64,000 nt of DNA from NCBI RefSeq assembly GCF_002210345.1, contig NZ_MWQI01000012.1, positions 1 through 64,000 of the forward strand, read 5' to 3'. Both the position numbers and the translations under genes were made by a program. The notes beneath the pieces were generated by a model. The model had not been told where the DNA came from. It saw nothing but the letters and a program-made list of their open reading frames with translations, and searched no databases. Below, piece after piece: positions 35,493 to 43,918 of the stretch (its first letter is position 1; each line of letters starts with the position of its first letter). The DNA comes from Fibrobacter sp. UWB4 (GTDB lineage: Bacteria; Fibrobacterota; Fibrobacteria; Fibrobacterales; Fibrobacteraceae).

Positions 35493-36851
35493 TTATTTTT
35501 CCAGCGGAAGCATCAAGATACGCGACTTGCGCTTTTGATTGTAATGCTCGCGCTTGCTCTTTGGCAGCTCTTCGACAGTGCCGTCTTCAAATCCGAGCTG
35601 GTAGAACCAATCAAGAGCCTGTGTCGTAAGCAAGAACAGCTTCTTGTAACCCTTCATGCGTCCAAGAGAAATCAAGTGACGCACAATCGCTTCGCCGATG
35701 CCCGACTTGCGGTAGTTCGCACCGACAGCAATGCCAGCGACTTCGGCCATGCCGTCTTCGAACGCGTGGAGCGCACCGCAGCCATGGATGCTATTGTCAA
35801 TGCTATAGACAACATAATCATCAAGCTTTTCAGAAATGGAATCCTGCGTACGCGGCACGAGATAGCCCTTCGCAATGTAGTCCTGCATGATGCGGAGGAT
35901 ATCCGGGATGTCTTCGATTGTCGCCGGACGAATGCTGGAGTACTGGTTAGCATACACCATGGTTCCGTCACCGCGGGCCGAGAACACTTCCTGCAGCACA
36001 CTGCCCTGAAATTCACCGCTCAGCAAATGCACACGGTTCGCGCCCGCTTCGCAGGCGTTGATGGCGTTCATCAGGTAATCCATCTGCGCAAAGTCGAGCA
36101 CATCGGAATTGAGTTCCAGAAGTTCCTTTGCCTGGTCCACGTCCATTGCAGAAATAAGCCCGTTATCCGTCGGTTCAAGATACTTCGTGTTCTTGCCCGT
36201 TACAAGACCTTCGAGCTTGATGCCGCTTTCACTTCCAATAAAGAACAGCTTCCCGACTTTAAGGTACTTGCAAAGTTCAGTAGCAAGTTCCGTACTCGAA
36301 ATATTGTAGGCGCGACCAATCTTGTTCCAGCCAATCGGCGGGATGATCGGCACGAACTTCTCGTTCATGAGCTGTTCCAGGAGGTCGCGCTGGATGCGCT
36401 CGATGCGGCCGGTGCGCATGTAATCGACACCGTTAATCACGCCCATGCTGCGCGCCAAAATCCAGTTGCCCTGGATGCCGCTGAGGCCGCTCGCCGTGAG
36501 GTGGCTCATGATGCGCTGAGCCACTCCCAAAGACGCCTGCTCCACAAGCGGGAGCGCCTCTTCGTTCGTGAGTCTTACGCCGTTATGAAATTCCGTCTCA
36601 AGGTCCCAGGCCTTGAGCTGAGCGTCGATGCTATTTCGCGTTCCCGGCACGATAATGATGCGAATGCCCGCCTTGTGCAAAAGGGCGATATCGCGCATCA
36701 GCACGGGGAACATCGGATGGTCCATCAGGCTATCGTCAATCTTCAGGACGAAAAGCTGGCCCTTGAACCTATCCATGTAGCCAAACACTTCCCGGATGAA
36801 CCCGGCCACTTCGAAGTGCTGAGAATAAAAATCGGACGCTGCGTTATTCAT
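35493..36851 (-). CDS. argA: amino-acid (glutamate) N-acetyltransferase
   Basis: 452 aa. Fusion of an amino-acid-kinase-like N-terminal domain (FVLKIDDSL, IRIIIVPGTRNSID; about residues 30-290) and a C-terminal GNAT acetyltransferase domain (about 310-452) with the acetyl-CoA-binding AVGANYRKSGIGEAIVRHLI. This is the layout and length of ArgA, which makes N-acetylglutamate at the start of arginine synthesis and is usually feedback-inhibited by arginine through the kinase-like domain. No other arg genes are adjacent. Confidence 0.92.
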   Translation of the reverse strand: MNNAASDFYSQHFEVAGFIREVFGYMDRFKGQLFVLKIDDSLMDHPMFPVLMRDIALLHKAGIRIIIVPGTRNSIDAQLKAWDLETEFHNGVRLTNEEALPLVEQASLGVAQRIMSHLTASGLSGIQGNWILARSMGVINGVDYMRTGRIERIQRDLLEQLMNEKFVPIIPPIGWNKIGRAYNISSTELATELCKYLKVGKLFFIGSESGIKLEGLVTGKNTKYLEPTDNGLISAMDVDQAKELLELNSDVLDFAQMDYLMNAINACEAGANRVHLLSGEFQGSVLQEVFSARGDGTMVYANQYSSIRPATIEDIPDILRIMQDYIAKGYLVPRTQDSISEKLDDYVVYSIDNSIHGCGALHAFEDGMAEVAGIAVGANYRKSGIGEAIVRHLISLGRMKGYKKLFLLTTQALDWFYQLGFEDGTVEELPKSKREHYNQKRKSRILMLPLEK

Positions 36852-36876
36852 GTGCTAAAAAGTAGCAACAGAAAAA

Positions 36877-36899
36877 GCGAAGGACAGAAAATCCTTCGC
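36877..36899 (-). terminator. terminator of FKBP lipoprotein gene
   Basis: GCGAAGGA/TCCTTCGC stem, 7-base loop, then TTTTTC on the minus strand, in the 72-bp gap before argA. Confidence 0.8.
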
Positions 36900-36923
36900 C
36901 ATTTGAACAAAAATTCGGCATTT

Positions 36924-37739
36924 TTACTTCGCCGGGAAAACCTGCAACAGCTCCACCTCGAACACGAGGAGCGAATTGGGCGGAATTGAAGGCGGAGCGC
37001 CAGCCTCGCCATAGGCAAGCGAACTCGGAATCCAGGCTTTCACCTTTTCGCCGACCTTCATTTCCAGGAGCAGATCCTGCCAGCCCTCAATCACGGAAGT
37101 CACCGGGAATTCCATCGGGGCACCGCGCTTGACGCTATTGTCAAATTCGGTTCCGTTGAGGAGCGTACCCACGTAATGGACCTGGACCTTGTCGGTCGCC
37201 TTGGGCTTAACGCCTGTACCTTCCTTGAGCATTATATATTGCACACCCTTCTTTGTGACCCACACTCGCGGGTCCTGGATGTTTTTCGCAAGGAACGCCG
37301 CCTGATCGCTAAGCGCCTTACGGGCAGCAGCAGCTTCATCGACCTCCTTCTGGATCTGCATCTGGTTGAGCAAATCCTGAAGCGCCACTTCGGACTGCGA
37401 ATCCGTCATGAGGATTTCACGGGTAGAATCGATAACATCTCGCATGGCACCGATAAGGACTTCGAGCTTTACCGGCACGTTGATATTGGAAACGGCCTTG
37501 CCAAAGTCAACACCGAGCGCATAGCTGTAACGGTCAACAGCGTTGTCCAGAAACACCTTCTGTTCTTCAGCCGGTTTCGGTTCGGGCACAGGCACCAAGT
37601 CAGGAACGACAGGTTCATTGACCGCAGGCGCATTCACCGGGGTAGCAACAGGATCAACAACTGGTGCTGGTTTATTACCACCACAGGCAACAAGCGCTCC
37701 CACTCCCAAAATTATCGGAAAATAACGAAAAACTTTCAT
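36924..37739 (-). CDS. FKBP-type peptidyl-prolyl isomerase lipoprotein
   Basis: 271 aa. Lipobox VACG (about residues 18-19), a Pro/Val-rich spacer, a helical FkpA/Mip-like dimerisation domain (YSYALGVDFGKAVSN onward, about 75-165) and a C-terminal FKBP domain (about 175-268): VQVHYVGTLLNGTEFDNS, VIEGWQDLLLEMKVGEK, IPSSLAYG and PPNSLLVFEVELL. A periplasmic or outer-membrane folding helper of the FkpA/Mip group. The start at 37739 begins the signal peptide; an in-frame ATG 33 bases upstream is not family-like. Confidence 0.92.
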   Translation of the reverse strand: MKVFRYFPIILGVGALVACGGNKPAPVVDPVATPVNAPAVNEPVVPDLVPVPEPKPAEEQKVFLDNAVDRYSYALGVDFGKAVSNINVPVKLEVLIGAMRDVIDSTREILMTDSQSEVALQDLLNQMQIQKEVDEAAAARKALSDQAAFLAKNIQDPRVWVTKKGVQYIMLKEGTGVKPKATDKVQVHYVGTLLNGTEFDNSVKRGAPMEFPVTSVIEGWQDLLLEMKVGEKVKAWIPSSLAYGEAGAPPSIPPNSLLVFEVELLQVFPAK

Positions 37740-37801
37740 AAAAAACGGATCCAATCCTAATTTTAGTTCCATTAAAATACCTTTTTATACACAAAAACGC
37801 C

Positions 37802-37829
37802 AAAAAATGTGCTTTTTGCCACATTTTTT
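37802..37829. other. hairpin between divergent FKBP and 82-aa genes
   Basis: AAAAAATGTG ... CACATTTTTTTT, a terminator-shaped stem with A/T flanks. It sits upstream of both genes, where a terminator is not expected, so it may be an attenuator, a remnant or a regulatory structure. Confidence 0.4.
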
Positions 37830-37909
37830 TTGTAAATGTAAATAAAAACACACAGGTCCCCTTTAAAAGAACTTATTTTTTTACTACTTTTACACTCAAA
37901 GGTAAAAAA

Positions 37910-38158
37910 ATGAAAAAAAGCTTTAAGTGTTATATCGATTCTGCAACAGCACAGAAAAAGCTGTTCGACGAATCCATCGGTAGCGTTAAAGACTCTCTGG
38001 TCAGGACTATTTCGGAATCTACTTCCAATAGCTGCAATGTGCAACTTTTTAAGAAGCCGGAACCGGCTTACTCGACCACAGGCTGGCTTAAAGGCGCCCT
38101 TTCTTACCCGTGGGCAATCGTAAGCGTCATCATCCCGTCGATTCTCGAAAACCTTTAA
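37910..38158 (+). CDS. 82-aa protein of unknown function
   Basis: 82 aa, no signal peptide; polar N-terminal half (KCYIDSATAQKKLFDESIGS) and a C-terminal 25 residues that are hydrophobic with Trp and Pro (GWLKGALSYPWAIVSVIIPS). Believed real because an AAAGG ribosome-binding site lies 6 bases before the ATG, upstream sequence is AT-rich and promoter-like, and a dedicated terminator follows (38187-38203). No family was recognised. Membrane-associated small protein is inferred from the tail. Confidence 0.65.
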   Translation: MKKSFKCYIDSATAQKKLFDESIGSVKDSLVRTISESTSNSCNVQLFKKPEPAYSTTGWLKGALSYPWAIVSVIIPSILENL

Positions 38159-38186
38159 TTTAAAGCTCATAATTTCATTCCAAGAC

Positions 38187-38203
38187 GCCCGCCCCAAGCG
38201 GGC
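38187..38203 (+). terminator. terminator after 82-aa gene
   Basis: GCCCGC/GCGGGC stem with a 5-base loop, followed by TTTGCTTTTTT. Confidence 0.75.
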
Positions 38204-38231
38204 TTTGCTTTTTTAAAGCGTCTTTTTATTT

Positions 38232-38260
38232 GTCATGCCCGCCATCGAGCGGGCATCTCC
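38232..38260 (+). repeat. GTCAT-type hairpin repeat
   Basis: GTCATGCCCGC CATCGA GCGGGCATCTCC, followed by TTTTTT, so this copy could also terminate transcription before folD. Confidence 0.7.
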
Positions 38261-38326
38261 TTTTTTAGAAAAGATCCCTTTAGCGGCGAATCCAAATTTT
38301 TTAAATTTGCAAAAAACGGAGATTTT

Positions 38327-39166
38327 ATGGCAGCACTCATTCTCGATGGCAAGGCTCTTGCCAAGACTACTGAAGAAGAACTCAGCGCCCGCGTGGCAAA
38401 GCTCAAGGAAAAGACCGGCAAGACCCCGATTCTTGCAACGATTCTCGTGGGCGACGATCCGGCTAGCGCCACTTACGTCAAGATGAAGGGCAACGCCTGC
38501 GCCCGCGTCGGCATGGAAAGCATCCGCGTGGTGATGGACAAGAACACCACGACCGAAGAACTCCTCAACAAGATTCAGGAACTCAACGAGAACCCGAACG
38601 TGCACGGCATCCTTTTGCAGCACCCGGTTCCGCGCCACATCGACGAACGCGCCGCTTTTGAAGCTATCGACGCCCGCAAGGACGTGGATGGCGTGACCTG
38701 CCTCGGCTTTGGCCGCATGTCCATGGGCGAAAAAGCTTACGGCTGCGCAACACCGGCCGGCATCATGCGTCTCCTCAAGGCTTACAACATTCCTCTCGCC
38801 GGTAAGCATGCCGTGGTCGTTGGCCGTAGCGCCATCCTCGGAAAGCCGATGGCCATGATGCTCTTGAACGCAAACTGCACCGTGACCATTTGCCACAGCA
38901 AGACCGAAAACCTCCCGGAATTCGTGAAGCAAGCTGACATCCTGGTCGGTGCCGTTGGCAAGCCGGAATTCATCAAGAAGTCCTGGATCAAGCCGGGTGC
39001 AGTCGTCGTGGACGCTGGTTACCATCCGGGTGGCGTGGGCGATATCGAGAAGGGTCTCGAAGAAGTCGCTTCCGCATACACTCCGGTTCCGGGCGGTGTA
39101 GGCCCGATGACCATCAACACCCTCATCTACCAGAGTGTGGAATCCGGCGAATCGTTGATCAAGTAA
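38327..39166 (+). CDS. folD: bifunctional methylenetetrahydrofolate dehydrogenase/cyclohydrolase
   Basis: 279 aa, normal length. Interconverts 5,10-methylene-, methenyl- and 10-formyl-tetrahydrofolate in the cytoplasm. Family motifs: [21 protein letters not shown] (catalytic region with Tyr and Lys), [41 protein letters not shown] (NADP binding) and [18 protein letters not shown] lies about 6 bases before the ATG. Its TAA stop overlaps the ATG of the next gene (TAATG), so the SGNH protein is translationally coupled. Confidence 0.97.
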   Translation: MAALILDGKALAKTTEEELSARVAKLKEKTGKTPILATILVGDDPASATYVKMKGNACARVGMESIRVVMDKNTTTEELLNKIQELNENPNVHGILLQHPVPRHIDERAAFEAIDARKDVDGVTCLGFGRMSMGEKAYGCATPAGIMRLLKAYNIPLAGKHAVVVGRSAILGKPMAMMLLNANCTVTICHSKTENLPEFVKQADILVGAVGKPEFIKKSWIKPGAVVVDAGYHPGGVGDIEKGLEEVASAYTPVPGGVGPMTINTLIYQSVESGESLIK

Positions 39167-40131
39167 TGTTCAACGCGACGCGACAGATAAAGCAATTGAA
39201 AGGCGCCCTCGTGGCGCTTTTCGCTTTATGCACTTTGTGGCCTGCACAAGCTTTTGCCGCTTCCGAACTCCAAAAGCAGATGGTGCGTGACATGAAGAAA
39301 TGCGGCAGCACCACCGAAGAAGTCGCATGCGCTGTCGAAGGCAAGGACGGCTGGCTCTTTTTGCAAGAAAGTTTGCTGAACGCCACCAAGCGCTGGAACG
39401 ACAACACACCACAGATTATCGCGTTCAAGGACTCGCTCGAAGCCCGCGACATCAAGCTCATCGTCGTCCCCGTTCCAGACAAGCTGTTGACCGTACCCGA
39501 GCTGTATTCCGACAAGGCGAAAAAAGGAATCAAGCTCCCGCAATACAAAAAATGGGTCGAGAAGCTCCGCAAGCATAACGTCACCGTCATCGACGCGCTC
39601 GACAAAATTAAAGAACTTCACAAGAATCTGGGCACAGAAACGCCCATGTTCGAACCGTACGAAAGCCACTGCACAGGCCCCGCAAGACTCGTACTCGCGA
39701 ACATGGCCGCCGATTCCATCGCGCCTCTCCTCTACGGTATGAACCGTAAGCGCTACCCGATGCACGACACCATTGTCGATGGCACCGGAAATCTCTACGA
39801 CTTGCTCCACGGCGAAGAAATTAAATACAAAATAAAAGAGCAAAAAGTTTTGGGCACCGATGGCTACAAATATCGCGGTTCCAAAAAAGCACCGATCATC
39901 GTCATTGGCGACAGCAATGTAGGCCAAGGCAAATCCTACGGTGCACAAATCGGCGCGTACATCGCGGCAGCGACAAGCGTCGAAACATATTCCATCAGCA
40001 AAGTCGGCGGCGGCAACATCGGCCCGCAAATGTTCAAAGGCAAGAGAAGATTTTTAGAAGGCAAAAAAGCAGTCGTCTGGGTATTCGACGGCCGCGAACT
40101 CTACGGGCATTTCAAAGCGCCGGAATTTTAA
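39166..40131 (+). CDS. AlgJ/AlgX-like SGNH acetyltransferase-type protein
   Basis: 321 aa. Signal peptide (PAQAFA, to about residue 31), then a domain like the alginate O-acetyltransferase AlgJ/AlgX group: EGKDGWLFLQES (58-69), LIVVPVPDKLLTVPELY (98-114), the DxH region as ESH (166-168) where the family usually has DTH, and GDSN (248-251) holding the nucleophile Ser250. An O-acetylation role on a secreted polymer is expected, but no MBOAT partner gene is present in the window, and the D to E change makes activity less sure. Coupled to folD. Confidence 0.75.
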   Translation: MFNATRQIKQLKGALVALFALCTLWPAQAFAASELQKQMVRDMKKCGSTTEEVACAVEGKDGWLFLQESLLNATKRWNDNTPQIIAFKDSLEARDIKLIVVPVPDKLLTVPELYSDKAKKGIKLPQYKKWVEKLRKHNVTVIDALDKIKELHKNLGTETPMFEPYESHCTGPARLVLANMAADSIAPLLYGMNRKRYPMHDTIVDGTGNLYDLLHGEEIKYKIKEQKVLGTDGYKYRGSKKAPIIVIGDSNVGQGKSYGAQIGAYIAAATSVETYSISKVGGGNIGPQMFKGKRRFLEGKKAVVWVFDGRELYGHFKAPEF

Positions 40132-40223
40132 ATCGAAGAACCAATCACTCTGGATGGCATGAAGCACCCGATTGAGTCTATTATTTTTCATATAGATCCT
40201 ATACTTGGATGACAGTACAATTC

Positions 40224-40249
40224 GTCATTCTCGCGTAGGCGAGAATCTC
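40224..40249 (+). repeat. GTCAT-type hairpin repeat
   Basis: GTCATTCTCGC GTAG GCGAGAATCTC. Same flanks as the GCCCGC copies with a different, still pairing, core. Confidence 0.65.
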
Positions 40250-40311
40250 AGACCATCTTTTTTTGTATTTTGCACAAAGTCCGAACAAAGCCAATTTCAT
40301 CCATAAATTTT

Positions 40312-42078
40312 ATGAAAGATTCAATTTTTCCTGAAGAAATGCATAGACAAATCTTACTCGTCGTATTAGCCATGCTTTTGTTCATGTTCGGCACAAGCCA
40401 TGCTTTGGTTAGAATGGGTTCCGGTTCTCCTTGTCCTACAGGTTTTGAATGGATTGAAGGAGAGATTAACGAAGATCTAGAAGGAGATTTAAGTCATGAA
40501 CCAGGAAAATGTGTAGAAAAAACTGTCACAGATTCCATCGTAAAAATAAACAATGATTCATTACAATTTTTTCTCGATTTTGGCAAAAACTATAAAATTC
40601 CGTATATCGGAGAAAAGATAAAAATAAAAGGCGTCGAGTATAACGTTTTAGAACTTTTTAACCAAATTGACAAAGTCTGGACAAACATTACGCAAGCATT
40701 GCAAATCAAACGAATTTCAGGGGCTCAAATTCAATTTAACTTGCGAGAAGTAAAAAAATTAGTCAAATCATTGAAAAACAAAGACAATCTATTTTCAGCT
40801 ATTAATCTAACATTTGCAAAACGATGGAGATCGAAAGAAAAACCTATCAAAGTAGAGCTTTTCAAAAATCACGACGAATACTGCACATTTAATATTGACG
40901 GTTTATCAATAGAAATTGAATTTGTTCTAAAACCAGGTTTTCAAGAAGTTCAATTTGAATCGTTAACAAAAAAGTCAAAAATCAATTCTTCTTTATTATT
41001 CGAATTAGAATTTGAATGGGGAAAAGATGGATTTGAACTGATAACCAAGTTTAAGTCATGGACTATAAAAGCCCCCGGATTATCGAGAAAAAACACCAGT
41101 TCATTGCCTTACGAGCCTTATTACGTCAACGGAAACCAATTGGAAATTTACATAACTTCTAATGAGGTAAGCACCAATGTCGCCGATTATCCCATAGGGT
41201 TACAATCTTGCGCCATCAAATCTTTGGATAAAGTTAGCATTCCTTTTTTCGGAAAAGTACAGTTTGCTAAAGACGGCAAACGATTAAGTACAATAGAAAT
41301 TTTTAAAATGATAAGAACATTCCAAGTGCACATGCAACTAGCGTTAGAATATGGTTTAACGTTTGATAAAAGCGGAAACGAAGGATATATAAATATTAAT
41401 GAAATAAAGGATGTTTTTGACAAAATTCCCAAAAAGAAATTTCCGCTAGGTAGTATCGCTGTACTTAATGGGTCTTTGGTCGAAAGATCTGATAGATATG
41501 ACAATCTCCAATTTTACAATGTTATGGAACAGGAAGACCTAAGCAAAATAAAAGAAGCTAAACTACACAACAAATACAATGTTGCATTGTACAAAGTAAC
41601 TATCGATTCACTTCAACTCGATAAGAATGTAGATACGAGTTTAATGGAGACTAGCGATTTTAAAGTGAGTTTAGATGCTTATATTGGAATTGATTTTCGA
41701 ATTTCTGATGGAAATTTCTTCATGAACAATTCTTGTTTTATAGGCCAGATTGTTTTGACCATCACCTCAGATGTTAAAGAACTGAATATTCAACCCTATA
41801 AAATCCAAATGGGGGATGAAAATTCAAAGAATTATGGCAAACTACGTTACTCCGTAAGCATTGGTGCAGATAATTTTTGGTGTGAGTCGATAAAAATTTT
41901 TAACCCCTCCATGGTTATAGATTTCGAATCTTTATCGCTAAAGGATGATTCGACAACAGTACCTTTGAACGGAGAAAACAAAATCAACCGTTTTATTTAT
42001 GACTTTGAACGCAACGAATGGAATTTCCCCGAAATTCTAAAAACACATAAGTCCATCTCAAATGAGGCTTCTAAGTAA
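40312..42078 (+). CDS. AT-rich orphan secreted protein
   Basis: 588 aa from ATG 40312, or 579 aa from ATG 40339. The second start gives a clean signal peptide (MHRQILLVVLAMLLFMFGTS, then HA), has GAAGAA close by and is perhaps the real one. The mature part is rich in Lys, Asn, Ile and Phe; two regions share a segment: IGEKIKIKGVEYNVLELFNQ (about 110) and FGKVQFAKDGKRLSTIEIF (about 340), followed in each by similar helical text, so it seems to have an internal duplication. The gene is far more AT-rich than its flanks. No family was recognised; secreted or surface location is inferred. Confidence 0.7.
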   Translation: MKDSIFPEEMHRQILLVVLAMLLFMFGTSHALVRMGSGSPCPTGFEWIEGEINEDLEGDLSHEPGKCVEKTVTDSIVKINNDSLQFFLDFGKNYKIPYIGEKIKIKGVEYNVLELFNQIDKVWTNITQALQIKRISGAQIQFNLREVKKLVKSLKNKDNLFSAINLTFAKRWRSKEKPIKVELFKNHDEYCTFNIDGLSIEIEFVLKPGFQEVQFESLTKKSKINSSLLFELEFEWGKDGFELITKFKSWTIKAPGLSRKNTSSLPYEPYYVNGNQLEIYITSNEVSTNVADYPIGLQSCAIKSLDKVSIPFFGKVQFAKDGKRLSTIEIFKMIRTFQVHMQLALEYGLTFDKSGNEGYININEIKDVFDKIPKKKFPLGSIAVLNGSLVERSDRYDNLQFYNVMEQEDLSKIKEAKLHNKYNVALYKVTIDSLQLDKNVDTSLMETSDFKVSLDAYIGIDFRISDGNFFMNNSCFIGQIVLTITSDVKELNIQPYKIQMGDENSKNYGKLRYSVSIGADNFWCESIKIFNPSMVIDFESLSLKDDSTTVPLNGENKINRFIYDFERNEWNFPEILKTHKSISNEASK

Positions 42079-42104
42079 AACATTCGCCATCGAAATAAAG
42101 CACA

Positions 42105-43088
42105 TTAAAGGTTCTTTATAAACTCTTTTGCGTCGCAGGACTCGACAAGTTCTTCGCCGAGCAGTTTCTGCAAGCGCTCTAGGTCATGACGGCCATCGTG
42201 TTCAAATACAACGACTTTCTTGAATCGGTCACGGTGGCGCAACAGGAATTCCAGATTATTGATATCCGTCTTCGGGAAACCGTAACCGATAAAGTAAATT
42301 TCTTCGGCGTTTTTCAAATAGTAATCGGCCTTGGACCAAAGCAAATTGAAAAGGCTTCCGCGCAAGAACGATTCCTTTGCATGCGCCATCGGAATGAAGA
42401 TGGGAGTATCTTCGCAGTAGATGGGAAAACTGCGGTCTTGCGGTTCAACTTCGCAAACGTTTTTCAAGTCGAGTTCATCACTTGCGCCCTTGACGGGGAA
42501 CCAGTTGAGCGAGCCGTGCAATTTGATAAGGTCTATGGTGCGGCTGGATTTGCCGCGTTTTGCCGAGCGGTCGGCAGGGTCAATTTTCACGCCGTAATCC
42601 ACAGAAACTTGTTCGCTAAGTTCCTTATCCTTGGCAATCGCAGTTTCAATAAGCGTGTCGTAATTGAACGAGAGCAAGAGTGTTTCACGGGAACCCGATG
42701 CCGAATCGTTTTCGCACGAAACGAGAAACTGTTTGAGAATCGCTGCAGCGGATTCGTCAAGCACATCGTTGTCGCGGCGAATGACGCTTGCAATAAAGCG
42801 CAACAGTTCAAAGCGGAGCGACGCATGGTAAAGACGTTCACGCTCGCCCGGAAAAATCTGCGCCGAGAGAATCGACGTCGCCAAAGGCTCGATGCCAAGG
42901 TAATCGCTATCGCCGTTGCAAAGCGTCAAAAAACGCTTGCAGTAATCGCGAAAATGCGGAAACTCGTCCGGGATTCCAAAAGGGATAAGCTCGTTCAAGT
43001 CGCGGAGCGTGGGCATCTGCGGCGAGAAGGACTTGCTGAAACCAGAACCAAGTACAAAAATACGGCGATAACAATTCGACTGCATCAT
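42105..43088 (-). CDS. SIR2-like protein
   Basis: 327 aa. SIR2-like fold (SIR2_2 group): GSGFSKS (14-20) for nucleotide binding, LSFNYDTLIE (139-148) in place of the sirtuin TQNID, LHGSLNW (190-196) with the conserved His, and IGYGFPKTD near the C-terminus. By family knowledge such domains, often in anti-phage systems, hydrolyse NAD. It stands alone here between repeats, with no Argonaute, TIR, HerA or other defence partner in view, so a defence role is only a possibility. Start has a weak ribosome-binding site. Confidence 0.75.
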   Translation of the reverse strand: MMQSNCYRRIFVLGSGFSKSFSPQMPTLRDLNELIPFGIPDEFPHFRDYCKRFLTLCNGDSDYLGIEPLATSILSAQIFPGERERLYHASLRFELLRFIASVIRRDNDVLDESAAAILKQFLVSCENDSASGSRETLLLSFNYDTLIETAIAKDKELSEQVSVDYGVKIDPADRSAKRGKSSRTIDLIKLHGSLNWFPVKGASDELDLKNVCEVEPQDRSFPIYCEDTPIFIPMAHAKESFLRGSLFNLLWSKADYYLKNAEEIYFIGYGFPKTDINNLEFLLRHRDRFKKVVVFEHDGRHDLERLQKLLGEELVESCDAKEFIKNL

Positions 43089-43107
43089 ACCGTTAATGTA
43101 TAAAATT

Positions 43108-43209
43108 AGACGAAAGAACGCTTCGCTCGCAGACTAGAGACTAGAGATTATTTAATAAGATATTTCTTTCGTCTCTCGTCTATAGGACCGCAGGTCCGTT
43201 CTCTCATCT
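43108..43209. repeat. pair of AGACGAAAG-type repeats with CTAGAGA heptads
   Basis: AGACGAAAGAACG (43108-43120), then CTAGAGA twice (43134-43147), then an inverted copy (43159-43209) with core GGACC GCA GGTCC and AGATGAGAGAACG flank on the minus strand. The inverted copy starts directly at the TAG stop of the histidine phosphatase gene. Same family as 13247-13315. Confidence 0.65.
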
Positions 43210-43912
43210 AAAAATGCAACCAGCCGGTTTCAAGTGCGGTCACGGGAGTTACTTTCACATTGCCTTTTTCGGGCACCTCAAAAGCAAGCCCTGTCAAAAA
43301 GTTCATCCAGCATTTCGGTTCGAACTTCAATCCGCAAAAATGCGAAAGACACGGTACAACCCAGGCATCATGCGTCACAAAAACATTGAACCGCGACTGA
43401 GCCTTTTCAAACATCATCTCGCGCATCTGCTCGGCACGTTCATGAAGCGGCCAGAACGCGCCATGTTCACCCGATTCCAGCCACTTGCAGATACCTTCGT
43501 AAAAGCCTTCTCGCAATGTCTGCTCATATGCAGGCACATCACGAACAAAGAAATCGCCAAGTTCATTGAGCGGCGTGACATTTACACTGTCCGCAGCAGC
43601 ACCCGATGCAACTCCTGGAATCGCGAAGTTTCCAAAGCCAGCGAGTTTGCGGCCTTCGCTAATGCACTTCGCCGTTTCCATGCAGCGCCCGACCGGGCTT
43701 GAAAAATACACCGCATCGCCAATCGCAGGAATCATTTTTCCAAGCGCTACCGCCTGACGGCGCCCACGATCCGTAAGCCCCACATGCGCACCAAAGTCCT
43801 TGTCGCCGGGCGTGATGTGGTTGCGTTCTGCATGGCGCAAGAGCAAATAAATTTTAGAGTTCCAGTCAGCCTGGGCAAAAAAGTCAGAAAGCTGTACGAA
43901 GTCGTTTGTCAT
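43208..43912 (-). CDS. histidine phosphatase-family protein
   Basis: 234 aa. Phosphoglycerate-mutase/acid-phosphatase fold: LLRHAERN (24-31) with the catalytic His of the RHG-type motif written RHA, LTDRGRRQAVALG, FSSPVGRCMETA, and a second His in VFVTHDAWVVPCL. Cytoplasmic by lack of a signal peptide. Substrate unknown. It follows the PAP2 phosphatase gene upstream by only 6 bp and is likely co-transcribed with it, so both may act on a phosphorylated lipid or sugar. Confidence 0.85.
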   Translation of the reverse strand: MTNDFVQLSDFFAQADWNSKIYLLLRHAERNHITPGDKDFGAHVGLTDRGRRQAVALGKMIPAIGDAVYFSSPVGRCMETAKCISEGRKLAGFGNFAIPGVASGAAADSVNVTPLNELGDFFVRDVPAYEQTLREGFYEGICKWLESGEHGAFWPLHERAEQMREMMFEKAQSRFNVFVTHDAWVVPCLSHFCGLKFEPKCWMNFLTGLAFEVPEKGNVKVTPVTALETGWLHF

Positions 43913-43918
43913 CGGTCG

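Noticed and set aside
35451-36989. 512-codon plus-strand reading frame over argA
   Set aside because: Antisense to argA and running through its terminator; no family features.
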